Counted from the stretch's first letter, positions 1 through 6,524 are shown. The stretch: DNA of 9,163 nucleotides from an uncultured Bacteroidales bacterium (GCA_937906975.1 CALCUN010000194.1:1-9163), one strand, 5' to 3'. Notes: generated by a model from the letters alone, not told the origin. Translations and numbers: made by a program.

Positions 1-143
1 ACAACACGATTCCAAGCCGAAGAACCTTTATCCACATCCTTTAAAAAAACCTTGACAGAAGAAACTGAAGTAGAAAAATACCCCGACAACCACAACTGAT
101 TATCAACCTTTAGGTTTTGATAAAATAAATCATCTTTGCACAT
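1..143 (-). CDS. Partial CDS, N-terminal 47 codons of an unrecognised protein
   Basis: An open frame runs leftward from an ATG at 143 and leaves the window without a stop. The peptide begins MCKDDLFYQNLKVDN and ends near KGSSAWNRV; its mix of hydrophobic, Ser/Thr and charged residues is compatible with a real protein, but I recognise no family and see no signal peptide. The best support is a Bacteroidota-type -7 element (TATCTTTG) on the same strand at 213-206, which would give a leader of roughly 55 bases. The frame stays open upstream of the chosen ATG, but that part lies over the promoter, so the ATG is preferred. A competing rightward frame, open from the window edge to a stop at 97-99, cannot be fully excluded. 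Function unknown. Confidence 0.45.
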   Translation of the reverse strand, partial: MCKDDLFYQNLKVDNQLWLSGYFSTSVSSVKVFLKDVDKGSSAWNRV

Positions 144-205
144 AATGGTAGAGATTGTTAAAAATTTAATGCGAATAAAAACGTATGAACCTTCACACCA
201 CTTTG

Positions 206-213
206 CAAAGATA
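206..213 (-). promoter_or_regulatory. -7 promoter element TATCTTTG for the leftward gene at the left edge
   Basis: Read on the minus strand the bases are TATCTTTG followed by CAAAG, a full match to the Bacteroidota primary-sigma -7 consensus TAnnTTTG. A TTG that could serve as the -33 element lies 22 bases upstream (238-236), inside a small dyad. The expected transcript start near 199 would precede the ATG at 143 by about 55 bases. Confidence 0.55.
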
Positions 214-428
214 CAAACAAACGAGCGAGAAATATCAAGCTTGCTTGAATATTTTTCACAGCGAGTGCTGTCTTTCTTATTTAAAGATAGCAAAATGTAT
301 GAGTTGTTTATCTAAATGGATATCCCTATCCGTAAATCTTTTATAAAGCCGTACATTTAGAACTTTCCTATTGAAAGAAAAGTCTCATAGTTTATTCAGC
401 AACTAATCATTGCGTAAGTGTCATGTTC
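214..428. other. Gene-free stretch with small dyads, no recognised content
   Basis: I see no convincing coding frame on either strand between the promoter at 206-213 and the terminator at 429. The only structures are an AT-rich dyad at 231-253 centred on CAAGCTTG (arms of about 10 bases with one bulge), which overlaps the presumed -33 region of the leftward promoter and could be an operator, and a short hairpin ACAGC/GCTGT at 258-271. Neither is strong. Confidence 0.4.
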
Positions 429-469
429 AAAAAAACAGCTACTGTCCTTCAAGAACAATAGCTGTTTTT
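429..469 (-). terminator. Rho-independent terminator of the leftward cluster
   Basis: An 11-base arm (431-441, AAAAACAGCTA) pairs perfectly with 459-469 (TAGCTGTTTTT), and an inner TGT/ACA pair extends the stem beyond one mismatch. On the minus strand the stem is followed by a run of T that continues to 429. It lies about 48 bases past the stop of the ORF at 517-765 and closes the glycogen-synthase-like/DUF4270 cluster. With U-runs on both sides it may work in both directions. Confidence 0.8.
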
Positions 470-516
470 ATATTTACCTCTGTAAGGATTGGTTTGAGAC
501 GGTTGATTCATCACAA

Positions 517-765
517 TCAAAGTTTTCTCACATCATTTCCATCACGTTTGAACGTATTGCCTCTGTCATCACTCATAGTGCCATCCCCATTATCATGCAA
601 AGGAACCCTTGTGTTACCATCCATCACACCTCCATCATCTCCACCATAAGGATCCAGCAAAGGAGTGTAAGGTCTATCAGCCGATTCCTCTTTCCCACTC
701 GCAGTGGGAACAGATGGAGTAGGAACCGAAGTATCTGGAACACCCGGGAAAAAACCGGTAGCCAT
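517..765 (-). CDS. Hypothetical 82-residue acidic, Gly/Asp-rich protein in a high-GC island
   Basis: The ATG at 765 begins one base after the stop of the truncated DUF4270 gene, so the two are tightly coupled. The 82-residue product has a Pro/Ser/Thr stretch (SVPTPSVPTAS, about residues 13-23) and a Gly/Asp-rich C-terminal half (PYGGDDGGVMDG, NGDGTMSDDRGN) ending in a basic tail; it looks largely disordered. There is no signal peptide or membrane segment. By count, 110 of 225 bases in 541-765 are G or C (about 49%), against roughly 25-37% in samples of the neighbouring genes. A GTG at 798 in the same frame would add eleven hydrophobic residues but overlaps DUF4270. The composition and position suggest a foreign segment, or the 3' end of another gene brought next to DUF4270 by deletion or mis-assembly. 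I do not recognise the family. Confidence 0.5.
   Translation of the reverse strand: MATGFFPGVPDTSVPTPSVPTASGKEESADRPYTPLLDPYGGDDGGVMDGNTRVPLHDNGDGTMSDDRGNTFKRDGNDVRKL
692..710. repeat. Perfect 8-base inverted repeat inside the high-GC ORF
   Basis: TTCCCACT (692-699) and AGTGGGAA (703-710) are exact reverse complements around the loop CGC. The hairpin is inside the coding frame of the 82-residue ORF and has no T-run, so it is not a typical terminator. It may be incidental or a trace of the element that brought this segment in. Confidence 0.5.
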
Positions 766-766
766 A

Positions 767-1126
767 TTAGTAAATTTCAAAATAAATAGAATAGCCACCA
801 GAATAATCCAAAGTTAAATAAATAGAATCAATATTAAAACTTGTGAAATCTTCTGCTGTTGAAGACAAACAAAGTTGCGTAAAAATTTCAGAAGACACCG
901 TTCCGAACTTATCATCTTTGTATTCTCCAAACACATTATATCTATAATTGGCTGTCATCAACGAATCCTCTCTAAAAAAGCAAGAAGACATCTTAACATT
1001 TTCAAACAGACCTACTGTCAATTTATCATTTTCATCTATCAAGTCTATGCCCAAAGTTTCATTTTCATCAACACAAGAAAACAAAGCAAACAAAGGCAAG
1101 AGCAATAACCACTTTAATTTACTCAT
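767..1126 (-). CDS. DUF4270-family lipoprotein, truncated to its N-terminal fragment
   Basis: The 119-residue product begins with a lipoprotein signal peptide (hydrophobic LLLLPLFALFS, then Cys18) followed by acidic residues (VDENE), which in Bacteroidota can mark surface-exposed lipoproteins. Next come features typical of the start of DUF4270 proteins: LGIDLIDENDKLTVG, a GEYKDDKFGTV segment that marks the family, and IDSIYLTLDYSGGY. Known members run to roughly 450-580 residues; this one stops just after the YSG(Y) position, about one fifth of the way through, and its last eight or so residues look off-family. The gene starts 11 bases after the glycogen-synthase-like gene, the usual partner of DUF4270 in this phylum, so the operon context is intact while the 3' four fifths are missing. 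It is probably a pseudogene or a recombinant; an assembly fault is also possible. Confidence 0.7.
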   Translation of the reverse strand: MSKLKWLLLLPLFALFSCVDENETLGIDLIDENDKLTVGLFENVKMSSCFFREDSLMTANYRYNVFGEYKDDKFGTVSSEIFTQLCLSSTAEDFTSFNIDSIYLTLDYSGGYSIYFEIY

Positions 1127-1137
1127 AGTCTTAAAAA

Positions 1138-1956
1138 TTATTCTTCATCTATTACAGCTAATGAATCATAAAGAGCATTTATTTTTTCTTTTTGTTCATC
1201 AAAAGGAGCGTACTCTATAACTTGTTTTTTATTTGCAATAGCAAATTCTATAAGTTCAGGATTTACACCCTCTTGAGCAACGACTACCGCCTCAGAATAC
1301 AAGATAGCAGCCTTCATTATATTAAGATAAGTAGGCTCTTTATACAATTTCCAATCCTTAGCCGTACCACCTTCCATTTTCAGCTTTTTAAGGAAAGTCT
1401 CAACCAAACTTCCTTGAAACTCATCATTGAATAAACTTACAACAAGCTTACTATCATTAAAGAAAGGATTATTTTTATATTCTGTTCTTTTAACATAAAA
1501 TGGCAACAAAGCAGCAAACCAACCCATACAATGAATAATATTTGGTTTCCAGCTAAGTTTCTTTATTGTTTCCAACACACCTCTTGCATAGAACATGATT
1601 CTCTCATCATTATCCTCAAAAGGATTACCATTATTATCAAAAACATTTGCTTTTCGTTGGAAATAATCTTCGTTATCAATGAAATAAACCTGCATTCTCG
1701 CAGATTGAATAGAAGCAACCTTAATTATCAACTGATGATCACTATCATCGATAATTAAATTCATTCCAGACAAACGAATAACCTCATGCAGTTGATTTTT
1801 TCTTTCATTTACGCCACCAAACTTCGGCATAAACAATCTTACTTCTTTACCTTTTTCTTGAATACCCTGAGGAAGAAATCTTCCTATATTAGCCAAATCA
1901 GACTCCAAATAAGGAAAAACCTCCTGATTGACATACAAAACTTTCGTTTTTACCAT
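1138..1956 (-). CDS. Glycogen/starch-synthase-like protein, N-terminal GT5-type domain only
   Basis: The 272-residue product resembles the N-terminal Rossmann domain of glycogen synthases (starch synthase catalytic domain): VLYVNQEVFPYLE at 6-18, VRLFMPKFGGVNER at 39-52, FIDNEDYFQRK, DNDERIMFYARGVLETI, and PNIIHCMGWFAALLPFYVK, which matches the usual PDIIHCHDW region. True synthases are about 470-490 residues with a second ADP-glucose-binding domain; that half is absent. The KxGGL substrate-binding motif near the N-terminus is replaced by ESDLA (18-22). Short proteins of this kind are common in Bacteroidota just upstream of a DUF4270 lipoprotein, and are usually annotated glycogen synthase although activity is doubtful. 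Here DUF4270 follows after 11 bases. The ATG at 1956 lies about 20 bases from the likely transcript start given by the TAATTTTG element at 1988-1981. Confidence 0.8.
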   Translation of the reverse strand: MVKTKVLYVNQEVFPYLESDLANIGRFLPQGIQEKGKEVRLFMPKFGGVNERKNQLHEVIRLSGMNLIIDDSDHQLIIKVASIQSARMQVYFIDNEDYFQRKANVFDNNGNPFEDNDERIMFYARGVLETIKKLSWKPNIIHCMGWFAALLPFYVKRTEYKNNPFFNDSKLVVSLFNDEFQGSLVETFLKKLKMEGGTAKDWKLYKEPTYLNIMKAAILYSEAVVVAQEGVNPELIEFAIANKKQVIEYAPFDEQKEKINALYDSLAVIDEE

Positions 1957-1980
1957 TTGTTATAAATTGAATATAATATG

Positions 1981-1988
1981 CAAAATTA
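1981..1988 (-). promoter_or_regulatory. -7 promoter element TAATTTTG for the glycogen-synthase-like/DUF4270 cluster
   Basis: On the minus strand the bases read TAATTTTG, matching TAnnTTTG. It is 24 bases upstream of the ATG at 1956, so the leader would be short, as is usual in this group. No well-placed -33 TTG was found. Confidence 0.5.
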
Positions 1989-2016
1989 CAAAAAAATAAC
2001 CAAAGAAAGTTATTTA

Positions 2017-2667
2017 CTAATAAAATTTCCTTTCTTTTAACATAGGGACAAATTTAAACTCTCCGTATGACTGAACATCAATTTCCGATTCAGAAAGCTT
2101 TTGAATCCTGTACATAATCTGAGTATCCTCACCAATAGGAGCCACCATAACACCCCCAACCTTTAATTGCTTAACAAGCTCCGTAGGCAAAGAAGGCGCA
2201 GCACAAGTAATCAAAATCTTATCAAAAGGAGCAAAAGTAGGAAGTCCCAAATACCCATCACCAAAAAAGCACTTAGGTCTCACTCTCAAAGCATCAAAAA
2301 CCATTTGTGCAGAATTGTGCAGAGGTTTAAATCTCTCAATCGTATAAACCCTTGCCTGCATTTGACAAAGCACACTTGTTTGATAACCAGAGCCTGTTCC
2401 AATTTCCAAAACCTTTTCAAAAGGAGAGACATCTAACAACTGAGTTTGGAAAGCCACAGTAGAAGGCTGAGAAATAGTCTGTTTACACAAAATTTCCAAA
2501 GCCCTATCCTCATAAGCCAAAGTATCCAAAGAAGAATCCAAAAAAAAGTGTCTTGGAACCTTATTAATAGCCTCCAAAACTCTTTGATCACTAATCCCCT
2601 TTGCGCGCAAACGCTCAACCATCAAGCGACGCATACCTTTATGCTTATAACTATCAACAAACATCAT
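2017..2667 (-). CDS. pcm: Protein-L-isoaspartate O-methyltransferase
   Basis: A cytosolic repair enzyme that uses S-adenosylmethionine to methylate L-isoaspartyl residues in damaged proteins, starting their return to aspartate. The 216-residue product is normal length and has the family signatures in order: DSYKHKGMRRLMVERL near the N-terminus, INKVPRHFFLD (35-44), QTISQPSTVAFQTQLL (63-78) with the family's substrate-region serine, SAM motif I VLEIGTGSGYQT (86-97), GDGYLGLP (136-143), ILITCAAP (151-158), LKVGGVMVAPIG (168-179), and FVPM near the C-terminus where the family has FVPL. The frame extends upstream to a TTG at 2697, but that overlaps the promoter, so the ATG at 2667 was chosen; the adjacent ATG at 2664 is equally possible. 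It has its own promoter, divergent from the lipoprotein gene, and ends about 60 bases before the glycogen-synthase-like gene. Confidence 0.95.
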   Translation of the reverse strand: MMFVDSYKHKGMRRLMVERLRAKGISDQRVLEAINKVPRHFFLDSSLDTLAYEDRALEILCKQTISQPSTVAFQTQLLDVSPFEKVLEIGTGSGYQTSVLCQMQARVYTIERFKPLHNSAQMVFDALRVRPKCFFGDGYLGLPTFAPFDKILITCAAPSLPTELVKQLKVGGVMVAPIGEDTQIMYRIQKLSESEIDVQSYGEFKFVPMLKERKFY

Positions 2668-2694
2668 TAAATCCCATTTATTCAAAACAAAAAG

Positions 2695-2702
2695 CAAAGA
2701 TA
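2695..2702 (-). promoter_or_regulatory. -7 promoter element TATCTTTG for pcm
   Basis: The minus strand reads TATCTTTG, an exact TAnnTTTG match, 27 bases upstream of the preferred pcm ATG at 2667. The longer TTG-start version of pcm would begin inside this element, which is why it was rejected. Confidence 0.65.
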
Positions 2703-2725
2703 CAAAATATATTTAAAATAATTTG

Positions 2726-2733
2726 TACCTTTG
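2726..2733 (+). promoter_or_regulatory. -7 promoter element TACCTTTG for the lipoprotein/sugar-transferase operon
   Basis: TTTGTACCTTTGCAAA contains TACCTTTG, the commonest form of the Bacteroidota -7 box. It is 23 bases upstream of the lipoprotein ATG at 2757, giving a leader of roughly 15-17 bases. It lies back to back with the pcm promoter with 23 bases between the two boxes. Confidence 0.7.
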
Positions 2734-2756
2734 CAAACAACAATAATTTATTTGAC

Positions 2757-3686
2757 ATGAAAAAAATACTCGGCATAGTAATACTTTCAGCCTTTATGTT
2801 ATCTTCTTGTGATAACTTTAAAAATAAACAAGACGTACCTTCATACATTTATTTTGAAGGATTCTACCTTGAAGAAAACCAAGATTTCACATTTTCTCAA
2901 TCAGAAGATTTACTAACCTCCGACATTAGAGACGTATGGGTTTACGTTGATAACATATATATAGGAGCCTATCCGCTAATCAAAAAAGATTCTTCCTGCT
3001 ATTGCTCAATTCCTATCCTGGAAGAAGGAAAACACAAAATAGACATAAGACCCGGAATAATATATAACGGTATGAACAATATGAGAGAGGAGTATTCTTT
3101 TTACACCTCTTACATTGACACACTTGATTTAGTAGCTGGCAAAGAAATACGCATAGGAAAACAACCTATAATGTACAATTCCGACAAGTGTAGCATGCCT
3201 TTCAAAGAAACCTTCGAGACCTACTTCATCAATTTCCAACAAGCAGATGTTACCACAGAAGAGCCACAAACAATGACCGTAATTAGAAACGACAGTGTTA
3301 AGTACGGAAGCAACTGCGGTGCGATTTATTTCAACGAAGGCGGAAAAAACAAATACATTTCCATAGACTCCATTTATTGTAACAATCCATTAGGACTTAT
3401 TTTAGAGATAGACTACAATTCAAACATACCATTTGAAATAGGAATGTTTGGAAGAAGTAGCACAGCCGAAGCAAACAAATACATAAGTGCAGTAAGACTA
3501 ACTCCGCCTGCTAACAATCAATGGCAAAAATCATACATCATTTTAACAAAAGCATGGGATATTTTAGGATACCCACTAAATTTCCACATATATTTAGAAG
3601 CTTTCAATCCAAACAATACGAAAAATTCATTTGTTCACGTTGATAACATAAAAGTTGTACATTTTCCTAATAACAGCTATAAGTAG
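2757..3686 (+). CDS. Predicted lipoprotein upstream of a sugar transferase
   Basis: The 309-residue product starts MKKILGIVILSAFMLSSC, a clear type II signal peptide with Cys18 as the lipidated residue. The rest is polar and beta-rich with no further membrane segment. Residues of about 55-110 (DVWVYVDNIYIGAYPL, then EEGKHKIDIRPGI) resemble a small beta-sandwich segment that I recall from Bacteroidota lipoproteins encoded beside initiating sugar transferases; the C-terminal part (about 190-305, with VHVDNIKVV near the end) resembles a jelly-roll or carbohydrate-binding-like fold. Both fold statements are inferences. The open frame begins at 2601, but that stretch runs through the pcm promoter and lacks a signal peptide; the ATG at 2757, just after the TACCTTTG promoter, is the right start. 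The sugar transferase follows after 14 bases, so the two are almost certainly one operon and may act in the same glycan pathway. Confidence 0.85.
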   Translation: MKKILGIVILSAFMLSSCDNFKNKQDVPSYIYFEGFYLEENQDFTFSQSEDLLTSDIRDVWVYVDNIYIGAYPLIKKDSSCYCSIPILEEGKHKIDIRPGIIYNGMNNMREEYSFYTSYIDTLDLVAGKEIRIGKQPIMYNSDKCSMPFKETFETYFINFQQADVTTEEPQTMTVIRNDSVKYGSNCGAIYFNEGGKNKYISIDSIYCNNPLGLILEIDYNSNIPFEIGMFGRSSTAEANKYISAVRLTPPANNQWQKSYIILTKAWDILGYPLNFHIYLEAFNPNNTKNSFVHVDNIKVVHFPNNSYK

Positions 3687-3700
3687 AACAAATAAATTTT

Positions 3701-5110
3701 ATGAATAAAACATTACAAACCTTAAAATACGTAATCAGCGATGCGTTATCATCAATGATAGCGTGGAGTTTATTTTTCATTTTCCGAAAAACAAGCATTG
3801 AAAAAGGCTCTTTTGAAGACATAAACGCAGTATTTGCAGACAATAACTTCTATTATGGTCTTGCAATCATACCAATTCTTTGGCTAACCTTTTACTACAT
3901 ACAAGGTTACTACCAAAACATTTACAGAAAATCAAGATTAAAAGATTTTTTTCAAACATTCATCACCTGTTTCATTGGAGTTATCTTCATTTTCTTCGCA
4001 CTCCTACTTGACGACAAGGTACAAACATACAAAAATTACTACCTTTCTTTCTTCATACTATTTAGTTTACACTTCATTTTAACCTATATTCCACGCCTAA
4101 TCATAACAACAATAAAAGTACACAACGTACACAAACACAAAATCTACTTTCCAACACTCATAATTGGCGATGGAGAAAAAGCAATCAAGATTTACAACGA
4201 CCTACTCAACGAAGAAATCTCCTCAGGCAACAAAATCATAGGTTTTTTAAACAAAAGCGGAAATCCAACCAAGTTTTCAGACCTGCAACACTTAGGAAAA
4301 ATCAGCCAACTAACACAAGTAATAGAACAATACAAGATAGAAGAAATCATTGTTGCCTTAGAGCAAGAGGAAGAAAACGAAATCTTCGACATAATCTGCC
4401 TTGCAGGACAAGATGTTGAAATAAAAATGCCAGCAGATAGAAGAGATATTTTAATGGGAAATGTAAAAACCTCAGCAATCTTCAACGCCCCTCTTGTAAT
4501 CGTAACACAAGGCTTGATGGCACCTTGGCAACAAATCCTAAAACGCATATTCGACATAGTAATTTCCCTAATTGCAATAATAATCCTTTCACCTATTTAC
4601 ATAATCACTTCAATTATAGTTTACTCCACAAGCAAAGGACCAATCTTTTACAGACAAGAACGCATCGGATACAAAGGAAAACCATTCTATATGCACAAAT
4701 TCCGCTCCATGTACACAAATGCCGAAAGCAATGGCCCAATGCTATCGAGCGGAGACAAAGACCCAAGAATTACACCTTTTGGTCGATTTATGAGAAAGGT
4801 GAGATTAGACGAGATTCCTCAGTTTTATAACGTTCTCAAAGGCACAATGAGTATTGTAGGTCCACGTCCAGAACGCCAATTCTTCATTGACCAAATTGTT
4901 CAAAAAGCTCCCGAATACAGACTCTTACATAGAGTTAAACCCGGCATAACTTCATGGGGGCAAGTAAAGTATGGATACGCAGAATCAGTAGATGAAATGG
5001 TGGAAAGACTGAAATACGACCTCATTTATTTAGAAAACCTATCTCTTTCTACCGATATAAAAATCCTATTCTACACAGCAATAATCATACTTCAAGGAAG
5101 AGGAAAGTAA
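3701..5110 (+). CDS. Polyprenyl-phosphate sugar-1-phosphate transferase (initiating glycosyltransferase)
   Basis: An inner-membrane enzyme that transfers a sugar-1-phosphate from a nucleotide sugar to undecaprenyl phosphate, the first step of exopolysaccharide, O-antigen or glycoprotein glycan assembly. The 469-residue product has the layout of the large WcaJ/WbaP type: four N-terminal membrane segments (about 12-28, 51-69, 88-104, 113-131), a cytosolic Rossmann-like domain with LIIGDGEKA (153-161), and a C-terminal bacterial sugar transferase domain. That domain has the re-entrant hydrophobic helix (about 284-309), YRQERIGYKGKPF, HKFRSM (332-337), the catalytic Asp-Glu pair in RLDEIPQFYNVLKG (D370, E371), SIVGPRPE (384-391) and KPGITSWGQV (413-422). 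All expected residues are present, so it should be active. Which sugar it uses cannot be told. It follows the lipoprotein gene by 14 bases; no flippase, polymerase or further glycosyltransferase is in the window. Confidence 0.93.
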   Translation: MNKTLQTLKYVISDALSSMIAWSLFFIFRKTSIEKGSFEDINAVFADNNFYYGLAIIPILWLTFYYIQGYYQNIYRKSRLKDFFQTFITCFIGVIFIFFALLLDDKVQTYKNYYLSFFILFSLHFILTYIPRLIITTIKVHNVHKHKIYFPTLIIGDGEKAIKIYNDLLNEEISSGNKIIGFLNKSGNPTKFSDLQHLGKISQLTQVIEQYKIEEIIVALEQEEENEIFDIICLAGQDVEIKMPADRRDILMGNVKTSAIFNAPLVIVTQGLMAPWQQILKRIFDIVISLIAIIILSPIYIITSIIVYSTSKGPIFYRQERIGYKGKPFYMHKFRSMYTNAESNGPMLSSGDKDPRITPFGRFMRKVRLDEIPQFYNVLKGTMSIVGPRPERQFFIDQIVQKAPEYRLLHRVKPGITSWGQVKYGYAESVDEMVERLKYDLIYLENLSLSTDIKILFYTAIIILQGRGK

Positions 5111-5141
5111 AAACCTTATAATAAACATAAATAGTAAGAAT

Positions 5142-5759
5142 ATGAAAAAAATATTATTTGTGATAGCGATACTATTCTCGCTAAATGTTTTCTCACAACA
5201 TAAGAGTACTATAAATATCATAGAGCCATACGTTGATTTCTCGTTTGGAGCAAACAACGACAAAATCCTTGGGCAAGAAATCCCTTCTTGGAATGGTGGA
5301 ATTGGTTGCAGATACATCTCTATCTACAAAAAAATAGGTGTATCACTTGAATGGGATTTAGCATTTGGCACTTCAATGATTGCAAGCGGAGGAAAATTTG
5401 GACAATCTATGACCTCTGCAGAATATGCCTTTGCATTAGGCTACAATCTTATCTATGACAGAGAGGGGCTTTTGGCAATGCTTTCGTTTTCTTTGGGGAT
5501 AGGGGGATTCAATGGCATATACTGCTTTGAAAACACAGAGTCTCAACCCTATTTTCCTTCTTCCGTAAACGCAATCACTCATTCAGTTGGATATATCCCA
5601 ATCAAAATAAAAGGCGTCTTAGACAACACCTCCTTAGCCTTTACTTACCGACTACCTGTTAGAAACATCAACAGCACTACCAATGATTTAAAATTAAAAA
5701 TGCCTGCATTTGAAATCTCATTAGGTATGCCACTTGATTTTCATAAAGCAAGAAGATAA
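5142..5759 (+). CDS. Predicted outer-membrane beta-barrel protein, unrecognised family
   Basis: The 205-residue product begins with a signal peptide (MKKILFVIAILFSLNVFSQ, cleavage probably at the Ser-Gln) and continues with alternating hydrophobic and Gly/aromatic stretches typical of small barrels: IIEPYVDFSFGAN, GGIGCRYISIY, GVSLEWDLAFGTS, YAFALGYNLIYD, LLAMLSFSLGIGG, TSLAFTYRLPV, AFEISLGMPL. No specific family is recognised. It starts 31 bases after the sugar transferase stop with no promoter box that I can see, so it may be the last gene of that operon; it ends 18 bases before a strong terminator hairpin. A role in the envelope is likely, a link to the glycan genes only inferred from position. 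Confidence 0.8.
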   Translation: MKKILFVIAILFSLNVFSQHKSTINIIEPYVDFSFGANNDKILGQEIPSWNGGIGCRYISIYKKIGVSLEWDLAFGTSMIASGGKFGQSMTSAEYAFALGYNLIYDREGLLAMLSFSLGIGGFNGIYCFENTESQPYFPSSVNAITHSVGYIPIKIKGVLDNTSLAFTYRLPVRNINSTTNDLKLKMPAFEISLGMPLDFHKARR

Positions 5760-5777
5760 AAAAACTAAGAAACAATA

Positions 5778-5821
5778 AAAAAATCTCTTAGAGTTATTTT
5801 ACTAACCCTAAGAGATTTTTT
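5778..5821. terminator. Bidirectional terminator between convergent genes
   Basis: An A-rich arm ending in TCTCTTAG (5778-5791) pairs with CTAAGAGA plus a T-run (5808-5821); an inner GTTA/TAAC pair extends the stem. A's on one side and T's on the other make it suitable for both strands. It serves the gene ending at 5759 and the convergent gene ending at 5841. Its core is shared with the hairpins at 6599-6638 and 7566-7611. Confidence 0.85.
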
Positions 5822-5840
5822 TTCTTTCTTTGATTTATTT

Positions 5841-6524
5841 TTAGAAGTTAAATAGTTTCCAACTTATGTTAAAGTTTAGCAATCCTATTGTTGGTTGTGC
5901 GTTGTAATTTGAGTAAGAAAGTTCGTAACTTGCTCCAAATCCTAAGCGATAATTAGTAGAAGGCAAAAAGTATTGATAGGATAATTCTGCTCCTGCTTGA
6001 AAATGCCATGATCTTTCGGTTGGCACGAAAAATGTTCTCATTTCTCTATATGTGTTATCAGTGTATTCATAACCATGATAGTAGTCTTTATAAGTGTAAA
6101 CTGCACCAAAAATTGCACTTGCTTTCAAACGATGAGCCTTTGACTTATTTAAGAAATTGTAGCCTAAGGTAATAGAAGTAGAGGTCGCAATATCGTGATT
6201 GAAATAATTCAATTTATAAGGCGGTGCAATATACATTACAGTTGGATTAAAAATTCCTTCTCCTTCATCTGCATATAAAACGTTAAATCTTAAACGTGCT
6301 GAAAATTTGTTATCGTAATCCAATTCTATTGTAGGTAACCAATTTAACAAAAGAAGATTGCAAGGAACTCTATTAGGGTCATCATACATGTCATTACTAT
6401 AACCTGTATCTGCAAACGGGAATAAGTTTTCTTGAATGCTTAATGTAAACTTTTTTTCATTCTCTTGCGAAATCGCTACTCCACATATAAAGAGTGCAAC
6501 AAATAATACTAATGTCTTTTTCAT
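5841..6524 (-). CDS. Predicted outer-membrane beta-barrel protein (left member of divergent pair)
   Basis: The 227-residue product starts MKKTLVLFVALFICGVAISQ, a signal peptide with a probable cleavage near Ser-Gln, followed by repeated amphipathic strands (FTLSIQENLFPF, FSARLRFNVLYAD, TSTSITLGYNFL, AGAELSYQYFL, YRLGFGASYELSYSNY) and a C-terminus LNFNISWKLFNF ending in Phe, a common barrel-assembly signal. I do not recognise a specific family. It is transcribed away from another predicted outer-membrane gene (6770-7558). Both have the same pair of upstream boxes in mirror orientation, so they are probably co-regulated even though the proteins show no obvious similarity beyond the signal peptide. 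The ATG at 6524 is preceded by an AT-rich leader without a Shine-Dalgarno sequence. It ends at the bidirectional terminator at 5778-5821. Confidence 0.82.
   Translation of the reverse strand: MKKTLVLFVALFICGVAISQENEKKFTLSIQENLFPFADTGYSNDMYDDPNRVPCNLLLLNWLPTIELDYDNKFSARLRFNVLYADEGEGIFNPTVMYIAPPYKLNYFNHDIATSTSITLGYNFLNKSKAHRLKASAIFGAVYTYKDYYHGYEYTDNTYREMRTFFVPTERSWHFQAGAELSYQYFLPSTNYRLGFGASYELSYSNYNAQPTIGLLNFNISWKLFNF

Noticed and set aside
1..99. Rightward open frame from the window edge to a stop at 97-99 (33 residues)
   Set aside because: It overlaps the leftward frame on the same bases. The leftward frame has a matching promoter and plausible start; the rightward one has no independent support, though the end of a gene cut by the edge remains possible.
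410..789. Overlapping rightward frames of 79 and 123 codons
   Set aside because: They run through the terminator hairpin and antisense to the high-GC ORF; the predicted peptides have no recognisable features and no promoter.
2002..2037. Possible pcm terminator: AAAGAAAG pairing with CTTTCTTT, followed on the minus strand by a T-run
   Set aside because: The stem is AT-rich with only two G-C pairs, a 20-base loop and partial overlap with the pcm coding end, so it is too weak to call.
2601..2756. Longer N-terminus of the lipoprotein
   Set aside because: The extra 52 codons cross the divergent promoters and would bury the signal peptide; the ATG at 2757 is right after the TACCTTTG box.
4192..4557. 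Leftward 121-codon frame inside the sugar transferase gene
   Set aside because: It is antisense to a gene with all expected domains and motifs; no promoter or homology supports it.
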